Source of the DNA: Polytrichum commune
Taxonomy: Eukaryota; Streptophyta; Polytrichopsida; Polytrichales; Polytrichaceae
DNA: 64,000 nt
Assembly (NCBI GenBank): GCA_950295325.1
Contig: OX485808.1
Location: forward strand, 16,884,527-16,948,526
Direction of reading: 5' to 3'
Positions 46,578 through 58,427 of the stretch are shown here, piece by piece (position 1 is the stretch's first letter; each line of letters begins with the position of its first letter). Made by a program: the position numbers and the translations under genes. The notes under the pieces are model-generated. The model was not told the origin of the DNA. It worked only from the letters and a program-made list of their open reading frames with translations, and did not search any database.

Positions 46578-49414
46578 ATTTGTAAGGATTTACCACAAAT
46601 CTCCAGGAATAACTGGTTTGGTTGTTGGCGAGCCCATTACAGGACGTCGCCACTCCAGTCCAAGCATGAGGTTTTCTTGAGTCATAGTGGAGCGCAGAAG
46701 GACTTCGTACACCAACTTAGCCTGGACTTAGAACGAGAGGGCTACTTCCCTTACTTCGATAAATTGTCCGATTGTCTACCCAAGGGAGAGAGATATCCAA
46801 ATCTCATTTTCGAAGCGGCTGAGCAATGCAGTATGGCAGTGGTTGTCTTGTCACCAGAATACATGACTGCAAAATGGCCTATGATGGAGTTAAACGCATT
46901 CTATATGGCTCAATCTTCGACGAGACCGGAGTTAATACAATTTCCGGTCTTCTACAAGTTGCAGCCTGGGGACTTGAGTGATAAGAGCAAATTAGATGCA
47001 TGGGAGGAGGAATGGAAGAAGCATGAGAAAGAAGATACGTCTGGCAGGATTGATATAGAATCATGGAGGAAGGCTGTTCGGTACCTCCGTGGTATAAATG
47101 GTTTAAGATTTTCAGATTTTGGGAATTCTGAGGTATCGTATAGAGAAAGACTTGTGGAAGAGATTTATGGCAAACTAAAACCATGCTTGGGATATGATCT
47201 TTCACGTATTCAAGGGTGCAATCGGCTTTGTGAGGTATGTAACGCATGCACATGACTTGAGGAAGCAATTTATATGTTTCTTTTAGTTGCATGATGTTTC
47301 CTTCTGCTTTGAAGTTTCAGAGGCGAAGCGATGCTTGGGTATATTTCTCATTATACAGATTGGCGATATTGGTGATATAGGACGGTGAATCAAGCAGATC
47401 AATGTGCATTTACATTGAAGGACTCCGTTGCATAATGAGTAAACATGAAGATGTTGTATCGATTCGTGCATGATTGTGCGTGAGATGTTAAAACTTCTGG
47501 TATTACTGATTTCTGGAAGACTTATTCCTTCTGTATCCATCACTATGGCAGATTGTCGAGGGAATGTTTGAGGCTACTACCAATGGTAATGCACAAGGTG
47601 TGCAAATGCTGGGATTATATGGCATGTGCGGTGTGGGAAAGACAACGATGTGTAAAGCCCTTTGCAATCACTTTCAAAACCGATTTCAAGGAAGGGTGTG
47701 CCATGTGGAGCTTGGACCACGTGAGAAGTATCTGGACTTGCAAAAGAAGGTCCTGAAGAATCTCACAAATTTAGAGGATCAGGCATTGCAGGACATTACG
47801 GATTCAAATCAGGTAGGTTGCCAGATTTTGCGGTGGCAAATTTGTAGAAGAAAATTGAAAATATATCTGGGAGTCGTAATGCCAGGTTGCTACGGCCAAC
47901 CAGCCACATACCGGTTCAAGTTCTCCTGCAAGCGGCACTTCCTCCCTGTGATTCACATGGTCAAATGGACGAATAATCAATCAGTTAATTACTTGCTAAG
48001 TGTGCAATTCTATTAACCTTGTTTTTTTGAAATGCTATTAAAAATTGTTACGAATAGATGAGTAAGAAGTTAAATTTGTTCACGGGACGCAGTATAGAGG
48101 TTACATTATGGTGAAGATGGGGTTGAATGGACAGCATGGAATCTAGTGCGGAGGTTACATAAAGAACAAAGGGTTTTGAATAGTAGACTAATTGACCAAA
48201 TTTCTGTAGACCTAAGTGAAGTGGTACTACCATTAGTGAGGTGTAGGGAATTTGGAACACCACTTGGCAGCGTGTAAGAGACGGCATTGAGAAAGGGGAT
48301 AGTTATACGCTAACCCTTGACTCCAGGTGATGGTTACATTATGGAGGCATCTACAATGATATGAGATTTAATGGAAGTCCAACAATATGGTGGTGGAATA
48401 GGCCACCAAAGTTGTGGTGCTAGGAAAGATCCCCCAAGGGTGTGCGGCAGTTTGGCCGTGGGTAATTTGTGAATTTGTCAGCCGGACTCAGTTGAGAGTT
48501 GGGTCCTGCCAATTTAGTTAATTTTCTCTGGGATAGGAACCATGAAAGGAATGCAGCTAGTAGTTGGGACTACTTGTGCCAAGTGTTTAGAGCTCTAACA
48601 CGATGAACACATGATGGGGCACAATTCCACTTGAAGGCAGTCTGTGGTTGAAGCTGGTTGTGTATGACAAATCAGGGGAGTTTCATTCTTGAATTTGAAC
48701 TCATACTAGACAAATATGTTATCATGTACATAACATGTTATTATCAAACATATATGTACCTTTAAGAAAAGTTTGTTGCATCACGGAAGCCTCCAAGAGT
48801 AAATCCTAGTTTGGGGTGTGGTTTGCTCCGAATCTAATAGGTACTCCTGGATATGGGACAATAACGAACCAAGTCTTGGTTGTTCGTTATTACAGGCCCA
48901 GTTGCAGATGAAGAGACGGATGGGAGGACAAGATGTGTTCTTAGCTGTGGATAACGTGGAGAATGCTGAACATTCTCAAGAACAAGCGCGAGATTTGCTC
49001 AAAAGCACCTTCAGTGCGGGAAGCAAGCTGCTGGTCACAGGTAGAAGCTCTTCAACTGTGAGGGATGTGCTTCGACAGGATGAGAAAAAATTCTGTAAGC
49101 CTTTTCCAAACGTGAATGCTACTGAAGCTTTATCAATATTTCTGGACAAAGCAGCCCCTGGAAGGTCCATTGCATCACTTTCAGCAGAGGAGATATCTGT
49201 TGTGGTGGAATGCGTGAAGGAGGCGTGCTTTTTAGGAAAGTATCATCCGTCCGCCCTAAGAGCGTTGGGTTCTGATTACAATAAGGTGGATGCTCGAAAT
49301 CCCTTGCGTTGGCAGAGTCACCTGAATGACATCCATAAGCTTCGACCATGTGGAGAATCTGAATCTGGAACTATCTTTCAGATACTTGGGTTGGGGTTTG
49401 ACAAGGACTTGTGA
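46578..49414 (+). CDS. Truncated TIR-NB-ARC immune receptor (no LRR)
   Basis: TIR-NB-ARC-LRR proteins are intracellular immune receptors; their TIR domain cleaves NAD+ once the NB-ARC switch is activated. Exons: TIR exon ending 47,234 (open from 46,578; KHEVFLSHSGAQKDF starts at 46,662), 47,552-47,812, and 48,896-49,414; introns are GT-AG and all phase 0. The TIR keeps the catalytic Glu in KWPMMELNAF (46,887-46,889). The P-loop is GMCGVGKTT (47,621-47,647), kinase-2 is FLAVDNV with the usual second Asp replaced by Asn, RNBS-B is GSKLLVTGRS, and a GLPL-like HPSALRALG follows. The frame then stops a few codons after IFQILGLGFDK, within the ARC2 region: no MHD motif and no LRR. The stop lies in the large duplicated segment that starts at 49,406, so the 3' end of the gene has been replaced. 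No start ATG lies in the TIR exon; an upstream exon (acceptor candidate TTACAG at 46,642) is needed. It may act as a TN-type protein or be dead. Confidence 0.85.
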
Positions 49415-50751
49415 AAGTGTGAAAGAGAGTGGGTTGGAATGAAGGATCTAATTCTGAATGCAAGTTGGCTTTGAACAAGGATCCCAATGAAACACATCCT
49501 AAATAGAAGCATTGGGGGTTGCCATCGCATGCAGTTCAGTATGGGAGGAATTTGACACACATCTTTCTTTATACAATCATTCCTAGAAGAGCTTTGAAGT
49601 TCTGGAAAATTTGAGTGGACTTGAAGAACTTTTAAAATAATTAAAATAATAATAATTGGGATGTGCAACTTCATTGTTTAGTGTCATGGACACTATTTGC
49701 AAAGGGCCTAAGCTAATGCCATAGAGGTCTCAAAGTGTTAGGCTTGCTAATTGCCAATGTGATTCCATTTGTCAACATAAGTAGCTTCTGGTGAAAAGAT
49801 ATCTATATCATGATATATAGAGGAGCACATTGGGATATGTGAAATGACAATCTTGCGTTTTAGAATGTGAGGAGAAGATATTTTTGAGGGTACTAATGGC
49901 AAGTGTCATGCGTTTACATTTTTAGTGTGCAAAGAGGAAGACATTTGTGTACACTTGTAGACCACTGTGACACATAGGCATGCACCTCATGACACTACTC
50001 AGGCCAAGATATTAGTAAACGTACTTAAATGCCAAGTGTCATGAGTTGACATCTATGGTAAAGTTGTTGATCAGTATAGTAACCTAGGGTACACCTGAAA
50101 ATATGGTAAGTGACACTATTACACACCAAATACCATAGATGGTGTAGTGGATTCAGGTATACTTTGCTTGGAAGGTTTCACAATTCTTAGAAAGCTCACA
50201 ATAGCACATGGCAATGTGCATACTATCACCATCATTGGGGTCTGGACTTTGGATTGCCATAGCGATTTCGACATAAATTGGATAACCTCCGAAATTGAAG
50301 GAAATGTTTGGAATTATTTAATTTTCAAAATAACATTTGTACATAAAAGCTTTCAAAAAACTTTAACTTTCTGTTGGGACTTGGTAATTTTTTCATTAAA
50401 GGCCAAAAAGGGCGCATCCCGCTTGAACACTAAGTGTATTTTGGGAGCAACATGTCCCATTTCATTGTGTTGATTTTGTTTCTGGAATGAGTCGCCAAGA
50501 ATCACACAAGTATTCATACACATTCAAACCAATTAAGTGCGATTGACTATAATTAATTCTAATTAATTCTGATTAATCCTAATTAAGACCAAGTATGCAT
50601 ACCAAATCAAGTAAGCCTAGTTAGTAATAAAATGTAATTACTGGAATTAAATAAAATTAATTCTAGTAATTACATCGATTAATTAATTAATTCCAGTAAG
50701 TACATTTTATCATTAATTGCATATGAATACTTGTGAAAGTAGACGGAATTA

Positions 50752-51200
50752 CAGTCCACCCTCTATAAATGTTACACCTATAAGTGTTAACCCTCTCTAA
50801 ATGTTGATTTTCTTCTACTCCCCACATATTGCACACTATAAATGTTAAATGTGTTAATTGTTAACAAAATGGTATTCCCTTCTTTGTAAATTTGACTGTA
50901 TAAATGTTAACGAATGAAATACAAACATAATATTGATGATAAAAACTACACATCCAGTTACATTCCTCTCTCTCTCTTGCAAGTGATTTGTAAACTTGAT
51001 ATTGAATAAAGTTTTGATTGGGTTTGCAATTTTATGAATGGTATTCTCTCACAAGGACTCTTAACAATTGCTTATATTTATAAATGTTAAGATTTGTATA
51101 TTGCTCAAAAAAGTAATTTTATAATTGTTAATTGTTAACACCTCTATAAATGTTAACTTTGATCCACTCCCGAGGGTTAACATATATAGAGGGTAGATTG
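50752..51200. mobile_element. Emigrant/pogo-type MITE with exact empty site
   Basis: The ends are CAGTCCACCCTCTATAAATG and, reversed, CAATCTACCCTCTATATATG, each followed by TTA. TA flanks both sides (50,750-50,751 and 51,201-51,202). Duplication copy 1 shows the unfilled site (GGAATTACATAAAG at 43,314-43,327). The end sequence and TA duplication match the pogo/Emigrant group of Tc1/mariner (CAGT...ACCTCTATAAAT). The 449-bp interior repeats TATAAATGTTAA several times and encodes nothing. Confidence 0.9.
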
Positions 51201-51628
51201 TACATAAAATATTATAAAATATACATAGTAAATCAGCACACTAAATTGAAGTGTCATTTCAGAATGACAAAGACAATTTCAAATGGTAAGTCATAAAAAT
51301 TATAACCTCAATGTTAATGAGGATTTTGTAAAATTTTTGACCTCCAAGTTAATTACGTGCTTCATTAATGGTTTCACTTCTGGAATGAAATCCCAAACAA
51401 TTGCTTATTTATTGATTGGAAGTGCACATATATATTGGATTTTAAACCTTGAGGGTGAAGTGCACTCAATATGGGATTTGTAATCAAACGGCCTTCAAAA
51501 ATGCAAGGGCAATGTTTTTTTCGAAGTTAGGTGGGGCGGGCAGCAATTTTCGGTCGGGTTCAGAAATTTTCCTAGAGGGCTGCCCCAACCGGGATCTGAC
51601 AACCCCCATAGTTCGTAGGGGGGACTTA

Positions 51629-52587
51629 GGGCCGGTTTACACTATGGACCATGAAGTCGGACCATAGAAGATGGCCTTTGTCAATGGTCCGAGTTCATGG
51701 TCCGACTCCATAGAAAAATTAGTATTGAGAGCCTTGGGCCCATCACTAGGTGTAAACCGAATGTGCACCAAGAAGAATGACCATGTACCAAAAAGTGAAG
51801 GTGTTGATTTTTTAAACACATGCCCCAAAAGGGCAATTTTGAAAAAAATTCACGGTCGACCATTCTCTTACCTTCTCTTTGGCTTCACTTGTCTTCACTT
51901 CTTGCTAAATGTGTTGAGGATATGGCTTGCAAATCTTCTCACAAAAAAATTCATAAAAAAATGAGCAATTTAATTTGTACATGTTCAATGTAATTTACAT
52001 GTGACATGTACCTTGTGTTGTCACTACACTAAATAGGATATATATAGTGTTTGATTATATTTAATTTTGTTACCACCCTACCTTGCTCAACACTAAAGTT
52101 CAATTCTTTGATAATTAGTGTTAGAAGATTTCCCACTGCGGTTTTTTTGACCACCCTCATCTATAGTCATTAAACGACTACATATTTTTCTTTTTCTTTT
52201 TGCAACTGCAATTTTAGAAAAAATTGGGCGTGTAATATACCGTTGGAATATTACAACGGTATATTACAAGCCCCCAAATTCTAGACATTATAGTTGGTAG
52301 AGCAAAAAAAACATCTGCACTAAAATTCTTGAGTTTTAGATGTCCCACGTTGTTTGGTGAAACACGTGGGAGCCGGTTTAAGGGGTAGAGCACGGTAGTA
52401 AAGGTATGACTCATGGGCTATAATGTGATTGAGGCACATAGAGGGTAGATTCATTAAAAAATTAGTAGAATTGCATTTCTTTGCCATGGGCCCTTGCCTT
52501 TTCCTATCAGACCACCTCTCTTGCCTCTCTCACCGCAAAACCCGTTGGACCATGCCAATGCATTTATTAGGCCTTAAAAATTATATT
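51629..52587 (+). mobile_element. Tourist-like element, right end missing
   Basis: Same as 43,747-44,706, opening GGGCCGGTTTACACTATGGA after TTA, but cut off at the duplication boundary before the right inverted end. This shows the element was already present before the segment was copied. Confidence 0.8.
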
Positions 52588-54442
52588 CGAGGAGAAGTCT
52601 ATGGGAGGCGAACCAGGGTTCTGACCTCTCGAGAGGCCACGTCGCCAATTCGAAACCTTGAAAACATCGTAAATCTACCAATCCTAGTATCTTTGTATTG
52701 CCGTCATTTTTTGTCTTCCCTGTTTGTTGCTTCGCCTACGGCTCCCTCTTCGGAATCGTTTCTTTCCTTCGCTCCGCATGACTCATCGGAATCTTGTTTC
52801 GTTGTTGTGTTTCGTTTTTCATCAAGGTTTGCAAAATCGAGCGACCCTACTTCGGCTGCCACATTTGCAATTTCCCCTACCTAGATTTTTGCAGTGTTTT
52901 GAGCTCTTGAAGGTCTACATGTGAGACCTGTCTCCATTTATATACAATGGATTTCATGTTGCTAATTATCTTCTTGCACATATACTGCAGGTGCCACTAG
53001 GATTGGCGATACAGTAGTGTGGACTTATGCATTCTTACTTACAGAGACCAAAGATTATACTTATAAGAACTGTGACATCAACTTGCGCAATAACTCTACA
53101 ACTATATTAACACCATCATGTCAGAAACATATGACAAGGATGATGAGTCGCCGAACAGATACTTCTAATGCCGTAGAGTCTGCAGCTTGGTTGTGGGTTC
53201 CTTATCCATTTCAATGTGGGGTCCCTACTTTTCATTGGCATACTGTAGTGATTATGATTGTGACATCAATTATCGCCACAGTAGATTCGGTACAGTTCTC
53301 TTATTCTGCCATTCTTGGAGTCTGATGCCTTTCTCTGTATTGGTAACAAACTTAGGTTTGGGATATGATGTTGGTTTTGAAATCACTCCAGGGAAGAAGA
53401 GGAAAACAAGTTTCAGAGGCCTTAATGTGTAGCTTTAATGTTTAACCATATGTCACTCAGGAGGAAAGCCTAATTAATTGTGCAAACATTATCTGATAAT
53501 GAGCGGTATCTTTCAAATTCAATTGATGCTATAGGTCTCGGCTTCTTTAGCTTTCTTATGTATGGTGTGCAGAATGTCCAATACGAAAACATCGAAGCCA
53601 CACTACCAGCTTGGAAAGCCAAGACATTGCTTAAGACGGTCGTCTCTGGAGATTTGGCGCCACACCAAATGTTCTGTTTTTACAATGAATTTGGATCACC
53701 GACATCACAACATAGTCCGATCTGTTCGAAGATCGCGCAGAATTTATATTGCGTGCAATGAAGGAATAAAACATGCAGATGCATATCGATACAGTGGCCC
53801 CTATTCCCCCAACTGCAAATTCAATCTTTAGTGTGGGGTCCGATAATGCGCCGGTTCTAGTTCCTACATGAACTTTTCATCACAAAAATGGGAAGCGCGG
53901 TCCTTGATCGTCTACACTATAACCTATATGTACACCTCGTTTATCACGTCTATAATTTTGTATTTATGACTCATCGTTACATTGGATATAATTTTTAATA
54001 CTCACTACATTGCATAATTCATGTTAGGGACAATGGACGAGTGTTCGTAACCAAACGATATGGCCACACATGTGACTACATCAATACGCATGGTCCCCAT
54101 CTCTCAAGATGAGGGGCGACGCTAGACTATACGTTTTATTTACACAACATTTCCATATCGATGTTGTGTATATGACTACTTGAAAATATCTAGCTCTTAG
54201 GAAGGAGAAACAACTAATACGTATGTACCAATCGGAGTCCTTGCGAACACTCAAATTGCCATAACTCCTAGCTCACATATCTAGTTGAGGTGTTCTTGAG
54301 CTTTATGAAATCACCACGCCATAAGCTACGCATAGCTCATGGCCCTACCCTCGTGCATCCTAGTCTCCGTGGGTGGGATGCGATCCGAACGCCCGGGGCC
54401 CTTGCCCACACTAGGATCACTTGGGCCCTCTTACCAACGTCG
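52588..54442. other. Intergenic, no gene recognised
   Basis: Frames of 66-151 codons at 52.4-53.8 kb show no known domain. A GTGACATCAA phrase occurs twice (53,071 and 53,260). The stretch lies between the duplication and the retrotransposon's 3' end. I could not find the missing LRR region of the immune-receptor gene here. Confidence 0.45.
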
Positions 54443-54548
54443 TGTCGTGTAAATAGCGATCGTGTGTCACTGCAGCTCGAGTACCAACCACCACTAACAA
54501 ACAACACTAAAACATATCCAAGTCACACATAAACAACACACCTCGACA
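54443..54548 (-). repeat. Second partial LTR start (106-bp direct repeat)
   Basis: These 106 bp repeat 54,885-54,990 with two mismatches. On the minus strand both open TGTCGAGGTGTGTTG. The spacing is 442 bp, so on the element strand a full-length LTR-like unit is followed by the first 106 bp of another. This looks like a broken tandem LTR. Confidence 0.75.
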
Positions 54549-54990
54549 GAGAAGGAAGAGAGTAGAACACTCGTAATAGCTCTAAATCTCTCTTCAAATG
54601 CACACAATTAGTCAAGCTATCTCTCACTCCACCAAGGGAGAATCCAAGAGTGTAAGTAGAGGGAGAAGAACTCAAGATTTATTGCAAAATCATGCAATCT
54701 ACACCTCACACAAGCTCTCTCCACACACTAACTCACAAGACTTGACTTGGCAAGAATGCCAAGCCAAGGAGGAGGCTCCTCACTTAGGAGCCTTCCTCTC
54801 CACATCTAGATTCATCCATCCAAATCTAGATGGATGAAATCCAACGGATAAGGTGCGGCCGTCGACGCCGCATACCGTGACAGCTGTCGTGTAAATAGCG
54901 ATCGTGTGTCACTGCAGCTCGAGTACCAACCACCACTAACAAATAACACTAAAACATAGCCAAGTCACACATAAACAACACACCTCGACA
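54549..54990 (-). mobile_element. 3' LTR of the gypsy element (442 bp, likely)
   Basis: On the minus strand it begins with TG immediately after a purine tract, as a 3' LTR should. It contains GCAATAAATC (54,675-54,684), a plausible polyadenylation signal, and pairs of CATCTAGATTTGGATG and AAGGCTCCTAAGTGAGGAG that could fold. A classical CA end could not be assigned. No matching 5' LTR is visible before the window ends at 64,000. Confidence 0.6.
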
Positions 54991-55003
54991 TGCCCCCCCT
55001 CAG
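54991..55003 (-). promoter_or_regulatory. Polypurine tract of the retrotransposon
   Basis: On the minus strand GCTGAGGGGGGGCA sits directly before the TGTCGAGG LTR start. Such a purine tract primes plus-strand DNA synthesis in LTR retrotransposons. Its place between the polyprotein end (55,275) and the LTR fits. Confidence 0.7.
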
Positions 55004-55274
55004 CTGACTAGGGAGTCCCGCCAAGCAGCTAGGACCAATGCCAATCTAAAGGGCATGGATAATAAAAGATTGCTCCGCAACTAACTAGTGTGGTAAACGT
55101 TATTCCAAGGAATTGTAGGCTGGGTGCAAGGTGAGCCCCATCCTTAATCGCCTCTGATATTTGGCCATCAGATCCCCAAGAATTAAATCCACCGCCTCAT
55201 GTTGATTGCGTCTCTAAGCCATAACTCCTCATTTTCCATTTGGGCAGACACAAGATGATGAAAACCACACATGA

Positions 55275-55454
55275 TCATTGAGTACGATTGGTGGAAGCAC
55301 CAAGTACTGAAGATCCTCGACAGCGAGGACAACTCCACTATCCAGATGGTAGAGAAGCCAAGGGTGGCCTCAAGCATGCCATGTGTCAACCGCGTTGACA
55401 CTGATCACACAAGAGCATAGTAGCCGCTCCTTTCTTCTCTCCACACACAAAACA
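55275..55454 (-). pseudogene. PHD zinc finger at the integrase C-terminus
   Basis: Downstream of the integrase the frame reads CFVC (first Cys codon 55,454-55,452), LLCDQC, a stop, HMAC, a stop, then WSCPRC (last Cys codon 55,322-55,320). The spacing is C-x2-C-x11-C-x2-C-x4-H-x2-C-x14-C-x2-C, the C4HC3 signature of a PHD finger, with the characteristic Trp two residues before the seventh ligand. All eight metal ligands remain; only two stops (55,386 and 55,338) break it. PHD fingers bind histone H3 tails, so this may have guided integration to marked chromatin, the role played by chromodomains in chromoviruses. The protein ends at the TGA at 55,275. Confidence 0.8.
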
Positions 55455-56620
55455 TGGAAGACCCTCTGGCACGACAGCCAGTTCAGGATGAACTGTACCC
55501 TCAATAGGTAGATAACATGGGGCACAGTTTTTGGAATACTCGCGACATTCCCTGCCATCATTGCCTTCCAACAACAACAAAGCACTCGGCAACACCTCCT
55601 TCACCCGAAGGATAGTGCGCCCCGCCCTGACATCCAATATCGTAGGCGCCTCACGTTGAAGATAAACATAATCCCCTTGCCAAAATCTCCGCAACTGAGG
55701 TCGGTAAGCACCACTGCGAATACGTGCATAACGCAATGTGTCACGGTGCTGAGCAATGGACAAATTCTCCATGGCCATAGGCATGGCTCTCTGGAAGAAT
55801 TGAGCCCGCTCCTGCAAACACTTTGCCCAAATGTTTGGGTCATCCAAGTCCACAACAGGAGCTAATTTTTCCCGAATAAAACTTGGGAGAGTAGGCTCAC
55901 GTCTATACAATAACTGATACGGGCTGTAGGATATAAAAGAGGTCTGCCTACTAAATCGATAGCCCATAGCAATCCAAGGCAACATAAGGTCCCAATCTCG
56001 GTGGCTTCCCCGAAGTAATCCATACTTCCTCAAGCCACGCTTGGTTGTTTGAACAACCCGTTCAGCCAAGCCATCTGCCTCCGGATAATCCCGAGAGGTG
56101 GTACGGTGATCTATGAGCGCCTTAGTGCACAACTCTTCAAAAGCACTAAGGAACTAGCTCCCTTCCTTGGTCTGTCAACACCTCAGCCGGTGCTCCAAAA
56201 CGTGCTAACACACGATCCAAAAAGGCGGCCGCGGCCAACTCTGCAGAGTTTTGGGATAGAGCAACAAGCTCAATCCACTTGCTAAAATGCTCCACCATCA
56301 CCAAAACGTACTTTGCTCCACGTGGTGTAACCACCAACGGCCCTGCAAAGTCCAGCGACCAACGGTAGCCCAATCCCATGATAGGTAAGGGCTGTAACTC
56401 TGAGGTGATAAGGTGTTAAAGCTAGACTTGACCCGGTGACAAACTTCACACCTCCTGACATAGGCAGCCACCTGCTGATACATGCCAGTCCACCAATATT
56501 GGCCACGCAACATCGAATGTGTCCTGCGTATGCCAAAATGGCTAAGTTCCTCGTGCACTTGTCGCACTAAGGAGGCTCTCTGATCCGGCCTAGGAACAAT
56601 ACGCCTTGTCCCATCCGGCC
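55455..56620 (-). pseudogene. Ty3/gypsy integrase, frameshifted
   Basis: Integrase joins the reverse-transcribed DNA to the host chromosome. The N-terminal HHCC zinc site is seen as HEELSH...RRTHSML...CEVC (His codon 56,555; Cys pair near 56,450-56,439). The catalytic core has Asp in RWSLDFAGPL, Asp in VLTDQGRE and Glu in ADGLAERVVQ, i.e. DDE retained. The frame changes near 56,390 (before MGLGYRWSLD) and near 56,140 (after GRELVP). The C-terminal part has the usual Y-R-P-Q-L and GDYVYLQ segments and leads without a gap into the PHD finger. There is no chromodomain. Confidence 0.85.
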
Positions 56621-56899
56621 ACAATCGAAATAACAAACCGTTCTCCCAACGGAACCTTGTTATTCGATGTCCAATCCTATCCCTTTCCATTGCCGAAACA
56701 TACAAAGGAAAGGTACCCTGTTGAAGCTTATGCAATACGGGAAGATCCTCCCATATATCCGCAATAGCTTGAGGCCGATCAGTCTCATCATCCGAGCCCT
56801 GTATCGGAATCTCAACAGATGCACCAGAAAATAAAGTGAGGTAAGCAGCCGCGTGCCAACCTGGAACCGCCTCTCGATCACAATCTCCATGCCACCTGG

Positions 56900-58427
56900 C
56901 CCCGGTCAAGTCCTCATCTGAAGGACTTGGATTGCGTGAGAGTCCATCTGCATCCATGTTGGTAATCCCAGCACGGTGTACCACCTCAAAGTCATACTCC
57001 TGGAGCAACAAAGCCCACATGGCAAGCCTGCCAGTAAACTTATCCGACTTCATGAGCCACCGTAACGGCTGATGGTCAGTCACTAAAGTAAAGTGCTGAC
57101 CATAAAGATACGGCCGAAAATGAGCAATAGCTCATACCGCCGCCAATGCTTCTCCCTCGTAGGATGAATAATTAGCCTCCGCCGTGTTATTGCTTCGCGA
57201 AGCGTAAGCAACAACATACTCCCGGCCAAAATCATCCTTCTGAGTGAGAACTGCTCCCAAACCCAATGAACTCCAATCCGTATGCAACTGGAAAGATTTG
57301 GAGACATCTGGACGTCGAAGCACTAGAGCCGTACCCAATTTCTGCTTCAATGTCTCAAACGCCTGTTGTTGCTCACGACCCCAAATCCACGGTTGGTCCT
57401 TGCTCGTAAGAATGGTGAGAGGCTTGGCGATCAAGCTAAAGTTCTTGACGAATCGCCGATAGTAATTCGCCAAGCCCAAGAAAGCACGAAGTCTCGGCAC
57501 ATCAACCGGTGCCGGAATCTTCTGCAAGGCGTCCACCTTAGCTTGTTGTACACCAAGACCTCATGGAACAATCATATGTCCCAGATATGCCAGCCGGTCA
57601 TGGAAAAACTTGCACTTGCCGTGGTGCAAGAGCAATCCCCATCGCTGCAACCGTTCAAAAACGGCCTGCAGATGCCTCACATGCTCCTGTGGTGTTGTGC
57701 TGATGATTATCACATCGTCTATGTAACACCGAGCAAAGGGTAAGCCAGAGAGAACCTGATCCATCACCCGCTGAAACTCAGCGGGTGCATTCTTCAAGCC
57801 AAATGGAAGAAACTTCCAATGATAAAGTTGATCTTTCCCATCTTGATCAACTCCCCAGAATGCGGTTTTCACTCGATCTCCCGCAAGTAATGGGAGTTGG
57901 TGATAGCCGAATCTCAAGTTTAGGGTACTAAAGACTCGAGAAAATCCGATGGCATCGAACAACTCCTCGGGGATTGGCATGGGATACCGATCCGACTTGG
58001 TCTTCCGATTACCTGGACGGTAATCCCCGCACATCCTCTTCTCCGTCCAATTGCCAAAGATTTCATTCTTCGATGGCATCACCGTAGCACAAGCATACTC
58101 TTCGTTGGAAAGTTCGATTAGTTTTGTTGCCAAGAGCTCTCGACAACGGGCCTGAACGCCAATCCGCTCGGAAACACTGAGTCTATAAGGTCTCCGAAAA
58201 ATGGGATGGTCGTCCTCCAACTGAATGTGGATGGGTTTTCCTTTATAACCTTCAAGATCCTGAAGGCTAAAAGCAAAACACTTACGGTACGAGCGAATAA
58301 ATGCTCGTACTTTCTGTGCCTCAGCACCAGTGAGATGAGGGCCCAATTCCAATGGCCAATCATCAAACTCTGTGGTCTCCCTTTCCACTAGAAGAGAGCC
58401 ACCTGGTGCTGGCACGGACTCTAACTG
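56900..58427 (-). pseudogene. Reverse transcriptase and RNase H
   Basis: RT copies the element RNA into DNA and RNase H removes the template. RT text in order: PIHIQLEDDHPIFRRPYRL, RMCGDYRPGN, FSTLNLRFGYHQ, FLPFGLKNAPAEFQ, YIDDVIII (57,725 down), LAYLGHMIVP. Motif A normally has Asp in L-D-L-R but has Asn here (codon 57,920-57,918), which should abolish catalysis; the YIDD Asp pair is intact. A TGA (57,561) splits RT from its thumb (LRAFLGLANYYRRFV). RNase H follows with FQLHTDWSSLGLGAVL and VTDHQPLRWLM, split by a second TGA at 57,132 where the family has Trp. Confidence 0.9.

Larger units (their letters stand above)
49406..52587 (+). repeat. Large direct duplication, copy 2 (with MITE)
   Basis: Partner of 41,942-44,706. 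Its left boundary coincides with the loss of the TIR-NB-ARC reading frame; its right boundary (TTATATT followed by CGAGGAG) differs from copy 1 (TTATATT followed by TTGGGGA). It includes a truncated Tourist-like element from 51,629. The copies remain very alike, so the duplication is younger than most repeats here. Confidence 0.9.
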
